Below, in pieces: positions 58,701 through 64,000 of a stretch of 64,000 nucleotides of DNA. This stretch comes from Rhinopomastus cyanomelas (lineage: Eukaryota; Chordata; Aves; Bucerotiformes; Rhinopomastidae). The notes under the pieces are model-generated. The model was not told the DNA's origin and searched no databases. It saw only the letters and a list, made by a program, of their open reading frames with translations. The position numbers and the translations under genes were made by a program. The stretch lies in the NCBI GenBank assembly GCA_013400115.1, contig VXBP01000375.1, forward strand, positions 837,913 through 901,912, read 5' to 3'. Each line of letters starts with the position of its first letter. Position 1 is the first letter of the stretch.

Positions 58701-61700
58701 GTTAGCCATTTCTGGTAAAACTGGGTCTGTTTCTGCTCTGGTTGTAGGAACTAGAGATGAACTGGTGTCTGAAGAACCACCATCACTTGAGTCTGCTGCA
58801 GAAGCAACACAGGCAAGAGAAACACCTGTCGGTGAAGATCCCAGTAAGTGAGCGTTGCTTCTCTGTTTAAAAAACACTTTGATGCTCTCTGCTGCTGTGG
58901 TAGGTGGTTTATGGCTGCTTTTGCTGCTCCTTTGCTACAGTGCAGCTCCTTAGTCTTGAAACTACTGCCCTGAAGGGAGGGGAGCATCTCCCTGCTGAGG
59001 AGAGGCTGAGGGAGCCGGGGCGCTGGAGCTGGGAGAGAAGGAGCCCCAGGGGTGACCCCATGGATGTTGATCAATATGTGAAGGGTGGGTGTCAGGAGGA
59101 TGGAGCCAGGGGCATCTAGTGACAGGACAAGGGGCAGCGGGTGTGAGCTGGGACAGAGGAGGTTCCGCATCAATGTGAGAAGGACCTTCTTCCCGGTGAG
59201 GGTGACAGAGGGGCTGCCCAGGGGGTTGTGGAGTCTCCTTCTCTGGAGACGTTTCAAACCCACTTGGATGTGTTCTTTGCAACTGGATCTAGGTGATCCT
59301 GCTGTGGCAGTGGGATGGGACTGGATGGTCTCTTGAGGTCCCTTCCAATCCCTTATGTTCTGTGATTCTGTGATGAGGGAAACAGAAGGCCTGTCTGCAA
59401 CCCGATAGGAGTTTCTGCAAATGAAATCTGAAGAAGAAAGTCTGTGCTTGTGTTTCTCTGGAGTGGCCTTGGGCTGCTTTCAGACTGTTGTTAGTCTGAC
59501 ACGTTTGCCAGCGCTAACATGGCTTTCAGGATCTCATCACCTCTCTCCTCCCCTCATGCCAGAAATGCAGCAAGACTGTTCGTCCCCACCCGAGATCAAA
59601 AACGCTCTTCTTCTTGGTCCGGTACTGAGGAGCTACAAGAATGGTTCTTCAGTAGAATACGTTTGCCAGAGGTACCACCTTTTGGATGGACCTAGCACTG
59701 TTTACTGTGAGAAAGGAAACTGGACAGCACAACCAGTCTGCTTAGGTAAGTGCTGTAAGAAGAAGATTGGTCCGTCACATGTTGCACTGAGGTTCTGTCC
59801 AGACGACCCCCTCACGGTGACCATGTTTGCTGTTTCATTTCAGTTACTAAAACGATTCAGAAACGTGAGGATGAGCCAAAATCACATATTCCTGGGCCAC
59901 TCTTGTCCTCACAAACACGCAGAAAATCGGGGATTGGAAGGGACCTCGAGCGATCGTCTAGTCCACTCCCCCCGCCACAGCAGGATCACCCAGATCTGGT
60001 CGCCCAGGAACATTCTTTTTCCGTTCTTCTAGAACTCTTGCAGGACTTGAGAAGTGTTTTAACAGTGCTGGTGGACTGAATTTCTCCTTCTCGAGTCCGA
60101 CAAAGGGGAGCTATGAAATCACCAAAGGCTGCTTTTCACTGACGCCCACGCTTCTTTCCTAGAGCCGTGCACTCTGAACGTGACCGAGATGAACCGCTAC
60201 AACGTGGAGTTGAAATGGAAACAGGAGGAGCTGCTCTTCCGACACGGAGACCTGGTGGAATTTGACTGTAAAGAGGGATACCGGTTCCTCCAGGCCGCCG
60301 CCGTCTCTCCGGGGAGGGAGCAGTGCGCCCACGGCAGGCTGAAGTATCCCAGATGCGTTGCGCAAGGTACGACAGCACCTTTCTCTGATGGCCTTCTGCA
60401 TTCCTTCCACTGATGGGAAAGGCTGTGGGAAGGAGGGAAGGGCTCTTCCCTGAGCCCAAGGAACTCAGCGGTCTCTAGAAAGATGGCAGCACACGTGGGG
60501 CTGCTTATGGTTAGAACAGAGCAGGAGGTGGCCTCCTGATCTGAGACAGAGTGAAACAGCATGAAAATGCACTGGGACCTGATGGTCCCTGTTGGTTAGA
60601 GGTGGTTTTGGTCACAGTAATCCCATGCGACGCTACAGGCTGGAGGCAGGGTGGAGGGAGAGCAGTCTGGCAGAAAGGGACCTGGGGGTTCTCACTGATA
60701 GAGAGCTGAATCTGAGCCAGCAGGGTGCCCAGGTGGCCAAGAGGCCAGTGGCATCCTCACCTGCATTAGAAACTCTGTGTCCAGCAGGAGGAGGGAGGTG
60801 ATTGTCCCCCTGGACTCAGCACTGAGGGGGCTGCACCTTGAGTCCTGAGTCCATTTGGGGCACCTCAGTACATGGGAGACACCGAGGTGCTGGAGCAAGG
60901 GCACAGGAGGGCACCGAAGCTGGGGAAGGGCCTGGAGAATAAATGTGATCAGGAGAGATGGAGAGAGTCGGGGCTGTTTAGTTTGGGGAGGAGGAGCCTG
61001 AGGGGAGACCTCATCGCTCTCTGCAGCTCTCTGAAAGGACCCTGCCGAGATGCTGGGCTCTTCTCACAGGTCATTAGTGACAGAAACAGAGGGAAGGGCT
61101 TCCAGCTCCACCAGGGCAGGGTTAGACTGGCCATCAGGACTGACTTGTTTGTTTCTTAAGCTGAATGTTTCTGAAGCATTTTTACTGGTATTACAGCTCC
61201 TGCTGAGAAATGTGGCCCTCCACCTTCTATTGCCAATGGAGCTCTGACTCTCCCACCTCTGCCTCAGTACGACAGCCGCTCCTCGGTTCAGTACAGGTGC
61301 TCTGACTATTACTTTTTGCAAGGACCTGAGACAATCTCTTGTTCCGAAGGACAGTGGACTTCGCCACCGGTTTGTATAGGTAGGTGTGCTAAGATAAACG
61401 AGCACTTCCTGCTCGCTGCAGAAATCATAGAATCATGCAAGCCTCGTTTGGAAAGCGACCTTCCGAAGTCACCCAGTTGAGCCCCCTGCAGTAAGCAGGG
61501 ACCCGGACACCCTCGACTCCAGCAGGTTGCTCACCTTGAATGTTTTCAGGCACAGGGCATCGTCTCCCACCTCTCTGGGCAGCGTGTTCCAGCGCCTCGC
61601 CCTCAGCGTAGAAGAAACTCTTCCTTGTATCTAGTGCCTGCTTTCACTCCTTTAGTTTACGACCAGATCCTCTGTTCTGTGACTGCAGGCCCCACTACAA

Positions 61701-62132
61701 AGGCTGCCCCTGTGTTTCTTATAAGCCCCCGTTTGAGGACCAAAAAGCTGCAGTAAGGTCTCCCTGAAGTCTCCTCTTCCTTAGGCTGAACAACCCCCAC
61801 TCTTCTTAAATCCAGACACTTAACATTTACAAGCTGAGTATCACCATCAACTAGAAGGTTAAGATCTCAACTGCTGAGAGTGTTAAATCTATCAGCACTG
61901 ACGAAGCCTCTCTGTTTTAGAGCCCTGTGCTTTGTCAGAAGATGAAATGGAGAGAAATAACTTGCTGCTTCAGGGGCTCTATGGGAATCAAGTTCACTTT
62001 TACCACGGAGATTACGTTGGATTTTACTGCAAAGAGAATCACCTTGGAGCGGAATCTGGTGCCACTTTATTTCAGGTGCAGTGTAGGAGAGGACAGCTGA
62101 TGTATCCAAAGTGCATCGAAAGAGGAAAATGA
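55702..62132 (+). CDS. F13B: F13B, coagulation factor XIII B chain, 11 coding exons
   Basis: Exons: 55702-55759, 56064-56264, 56751-56936, 57261-57437, 57510-57686, 57856-58035, 58748-58843, 59563-59745, 60163-60366, 61197-61379 and 61921-62132. Every internal boundary is phase 1, as in sushi-domain genes. The spliced length is 1,857 nt, or 618 aa; human F13B is 661 aa. Exon 1 encodes a signal peptide (MRSCVFFLVLMCSEKLLAA). Nine exons each encode one sushi (CCP) domain with four cysteines and the GW/GKW-PxC ending. Exon 7 is a decayed sixth domain. In vertebrates the B chain circulates in plasma and carries and stabilises the transglutaminase A subunit; liver is the main source. The protein ends IERGK, lacking the extra C-terminal residues of human F13B. 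No canonical AATAAA was seen within about 800 bp after the stop. Confidence 0.93.
55899..55949 (+). mobile_element. CR1 tail in F13B intron 1
   Basis: GACCTTCCGAGGTGCCTTCC then AATGTTCTCTGTG. Confidence 0.78.
56265..56439. other. F13B intron 2 unique part
   Basis: Nothing recognised. Confidence 0.45.
56440..56712 (-). mobile_element. CR1 3' fragment in F13B intron 2
   Basis: Reverse-complement copy that ends about 40 bases before the exon 3 acceptor. Confidence 0.9.
56975..57212 (-). mobile_element. CR1 internal fragment in F13B intron 3
   Basis: Reverse-complement piece without the 3' terminus. It starts about 40 bases after the exon 3 donor and fills most of the intron. Confidence 0.88.
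57734..57785 (-). mobile_element. CR1 tail in F13B intron 5
   Basis: AGAGTCACACAACATTAGGG plus about 30 bases. Confidence 0.82.
58120..58500 (-). mobile_element. CR1 fragment in F13B intron 6
   Basis: Reverse-complement copy of the GGTTGGAAAAGACCCCTGGG subfamily. Confidence 0.9.
58748..58843 (+). pseudogene. F13B: Decayed sushi-6 exon of F13B
   Basis: An exon-like block with acceptor CTGGTTGTAG and donor GTAAGTG, 96 nt, phase 1 at both ends. The peptide contains VSEEPPSLES where human sushi 6 has ACEEPPFIEN, so the first cysteine is Ser. The remaining three cysteines and the core of the domain are missing. It may still be spliced as a 32-residue linker, or skipped without shifting the frame. 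Confidence 0.65.
58892..59375 (+). mobile_element. CR1 with inverted partner at 54840-55267
   Basis: A sense CR1 in F13B intron 7. Its first 184 bases (58892-59075), including about 75 bases that do not look like CR1, match the reverse complement of 55084-55267 perfectly. It has an intact TTCTGTGATTCTGTGA terminus. Confidence 0.88.
59926..60013 (-). mobile_element. CR1 tail in F13B intron 8
   Basis: GAAAATCGGGGATTGGAAGG marks a diverged minus-strand tail. Confidence 0.82.
60597..61141 (+). mobile_element. Long CR1 fragment in F13B intron 9
   Basis: An approximately 545-bp sense internal piece (CAGAAAGGGACCTGGGGGTT, GGCCAGTGGCATCCTCACCT) that lacks the 3' tail and ends about 55 bases before exon 10. 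Confidence 0.88.
61422..61808 (-). mobile_element. Older CR1 fragment in F13B intron 10
   Basis: A diverged reverse-complement copy (CTCTGGGCAGCGTGTTCCAG, CTTCCTTAGGCTGAACAACC). Confidence 0.8.
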
Positions 62133-62545
62133 GCCCAGGCTTCAGGAATTCCTGTAGGAAAGGTGTGTGACTTGTTCTTTTCCAACCAGAGGGAGTCTAT
62201 GATCGGGCGTGGGAATGCAGCAGAAGGATGTGATGATGGCATACACGCGGAGAATTTAGGATGAAGGAGTTTTGTAGGGCTCACGGTGACGCATCGCAAA
62301 CTGGAGGACTTAAACAAAGCACCGTGATGAGAAGATGCTGATTTTGATGGCTGGAGTCCTTTTGGGGCTACAGAACGTAGCTAAACTGAGGGTTAATTTC
62401 CTGCTCTGCAAATGGATGTCAAACTCCTAATTTTACAATGAGAATGGGGAGGAAAGGCCTGTTGTTGGGGACACGTTAACATTACCCTCGTCTCTTCTCA
62501 CAGGTGAGAAGCCTCTAAAGGACAAGGCCTGAAGGACAAGAAGTG
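62133..62545. other. F13B 3' flank
   Basis: Possible 3' UTR. No AATAAA was seen. A TCTTCTCACAG/GTGAG sequence at about 62504 looks like a cryptic acceptor. Confidence 0.4.
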
Positions 62546-62547
62546 CA

Positions 62548-62622
62548 GGGGGACAAGCACCTCCTTCCTCCTGCTGGACACACAGTTTCTAATCCAGGCC
62601 AGGGTGCCACTGGCCTTCGTGT
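62548..62622 (-). mobile_element. CR1 internal fragment
   Basis: Reverse-complement piece with GTTTCTAATCCAGGCCAGGG. Confidence 0.72.
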
Positions 62623-63016
62623 AGCTACTTTTCATTTCTGTAAAGGAATTAAGCTGATTTAAAGACAAATTCCCTCTGAGATTAAGGCACTAGAGGGCCG
62701 GTGCAACATCCTCTCTTGCTGCACACTTCCAGGTGGGATGTCCACAGTGCCGTTCAAAAACTGTTAGAAAAGTGCAAAGGAAAAAGGAAACTGCCCATCA
62801 TCCAAAAAGGCTGCTAGGTAAGAGGCAGGAAGAACTTCCTCAACCTTTCCCTCGCGGCAGAACACGGGAGATAAATCACGGTACCAATCATCAGTCGCAA
62901 TACTTTGTCATCGGATCCATCAGCAAACAATAAGTTCCTGGGTCAATCAAGGCATCGCCACAGGTTTTCCTACAAAGTAGATGGACGTCAGGTCCTGGTC
63001 TGAGAGGTCAGCCCCA
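62623..63016. other. Intergenic sequence, F13B to CFH-like
   Basis: Nothing recognised. Confidence 0.4.
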
Positions 63017-63140
63017 CAGAATCAGGGAACATTAGGGTCTGGAAGGGATCGCAAAGGATCACCCACTCCAATCCTGTTGCCGCAGCAGGACGCCCTAGAT
63101 CAGGCTGCAGAGATACACGGCCAGGCGGGTTTTCCGACCA
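63017..63140 (-). mobile_element. CR1 3' fragment
   Basis: Diverged reverse-complement tail starting CACAGAATCAGGGAACATTA. Confidence 0.85.
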
Positions 63141-63479
63141 GAAATCCCCAGTCATCCTGCCACCGCAGCGAGTGTCAGGGAGGCTCTCAAAGTCTCCTGT
63201 CAGATCTGACCCTGTGATCTACAGACTTCCTCGAGTCATTTAAGGAGACTCCCCCCACTTGCTCCTTGTATCAGGTCAGGACACACGAGCACGTGGAGAA
63301 GCAGCTAGGAGCGGACAAGGCCAAACACACTCTGCTTGCGGGTGATCAGATTGTCTGTGGACTTTAATTCTCGCCTCAGCCTGGCACCACAGGCCGCCTG
63401 TTCCAGGGTGGTTAACAGAAGCAGCAGTGAGGTCAGTGGAGACTGGGTGAAGCGCGAGGACAACCATGGGGATGGACCA
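63141..63479. other. Intergenic sequence
   Basis: Nothing recognised. It may belong to the 3' UTR of the minus-strand gene at the edge. Confidence 0.35.
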
Positions 63480-63562
63480 AATCACAGAGTCACAGAACAT
63501 TAGGGATCGGAAGGGATCTCGGCAGATCATCTAGCCCAGTCCCCCTGCCAGAGCAGGATCAG
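63480..63562 (-). mobile_element. CR1 tail
   Basis: AGAGTCACAGAACATTAGGG through CCAGAGCAGGATC. Confidence 0.87.
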
Positions 63563-63942
63563 AGTGGACATACACTCACAGCAATGGACAGAGCACGGGT
63601 AACATGTAAACACCATCAGTCAGCCTCAGAAAGGAGATCAGTACCAGGTTCGGGACAGCGCGCTGGCTAAGCTACAAACAAAACACAGCGGGACAGGCAA
63701 GCCAGGACAGCTCGAGTCCAAATCACCGGCTCGCTCCAGGGAGTCTTCCGTTTCCAGCGCTCGGCTCCTTCAGGCCATTCTTCCGTTTGTCCTGAAGCGT
63801 AAAGAGAGAAAAGGGGGGCAAGGTGTGAAGGCCAAGCCTGATGCACGGGAGGGGGCTCCGCAGAGCAGCGGACAAGCCGTTTTGGCCAAGGTGCTTCCTA
63901 CAGCCCTGCCGTGTCCTCGGCACCAAGCACTTACATTCACAT

Positions 63943-64000
63943 CTAGGATACGTGATCCGTCCATCCAAGCACCTCGGGCTAAAATCGGTGTGGGGGACTT
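63943..64000 (-). CDS. Partial sushi-type exon of a CFH-like gene
   Basis: Read on the minus strand, the window edge encodes RCLDGRITYPRCE followed by a perfect donor GTAAGT (63942 and below) at phase 1, the phase of sushi exons. The C-x-DGR-x(4)-PRC pattern is the end of a complement control protein domain and resembles the last domain of factor H. In human, the factor H gene cluster lies next to F13B and faces it, which is the arrangement here. A good acceptor (TTTACGCTTCAG) lies about 130 bases further on the minus strand, and splicing to it would form a TGA stop. Only about 19 codons are visible, so the gene's identity is inferred. Confidence 0.5.

Noticed and set aside
62504..62530. Possible extra F13B exon after an acceptor-like CACAG
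   Set aside because: The preceding exon ends in an in-frame stop and has no donor, and the following frame stops within a few codons.
1..64000. CRISPR arrays, operons, prophage or tRNA genes
   Set aside because: The window is vertebrate. The regularly recurring motifs are CR1 tails, and no tRNA cloverleaf was recognised.

Overview
This window is a piece of a bird chromosome. It shows vertebrate genes split by GT-AG introns, CpG-island promoters, and a very heavy load of CR1 LINE fragments. I count roughly 75-80 CR1 pieces covering about a quarter or more of the 64 kb. Such CR1 density is known from woodpeckers and some related lineages, so a piciform-like bird is a reasonable inference, but the species cannot be fixed from the sequence. 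Isolated single N bases at 7769, 7922, 8223, 8504 and 27012 mark joins in a short-read-style assembly.

Layout, all on the + strand unless stated: (1) 1-7,900 is intergenic, mostly CR1 debris, with a CR1 ORF2 fragment at 1.4-1.8 kb and one exon-like block at 2434-2497. (2) ZBTB41 has a CpG-island promoter near 8.0-8.8 kb that the assembly has scrambled, a 37-codon upstream ORF, and ten coding exons (9253-19334) that splice in frame to 901 aa (BTB domain plus 14 C2H2 fingers). Its probable long 3' UTR runs towards 25 kb. (3) ASPM has a CpG-island promoter with CCAAT and CHR cell-cycle elements at 26.04-26.12 kb. I could define 29 coding exons (26178-54381), all phase-compatible, giving 3,374 aa: an N-terminal ASH-type domain, two calponin-homology domains, a giant IQ-repeat exon (40519-44925) and a conserved C-terminal domain. 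(4) F13B (coagulation factor XIII B chain) has eleven coding exons (55702-62132): a signal-peptide exon, nine intact sushi domains and one decayed sixth sushi exon. (5) At the right edge a minus-strand sushi-type exon end (63943-64000) suggests a complement factor H-like gene running towards F13B.

The order ZBTB41-ASPM-F13B-(CFH-like, convergent) is the human chromosome 1q31.3 order read in reverse, so this is conserved vertebrate synteny. The three genes are not a pathway. ZBTB41 is a nuclear zinc-finger protein, ASPM acts at mitotic spindle poles, and F13B is a secreted plasma carrier for the factor XIII catalytic subunit. I see no sign of a new multi-gene system. The points most worth a second look are the decayed sushi-6 exon, the edge CFH-like exon, an inverted pair of identical 184-bp blocks around the F13B 5' exons, the ATGA-overlapping uORF of ZBTB41, its GC-AG intron, and the promoter misassembly.
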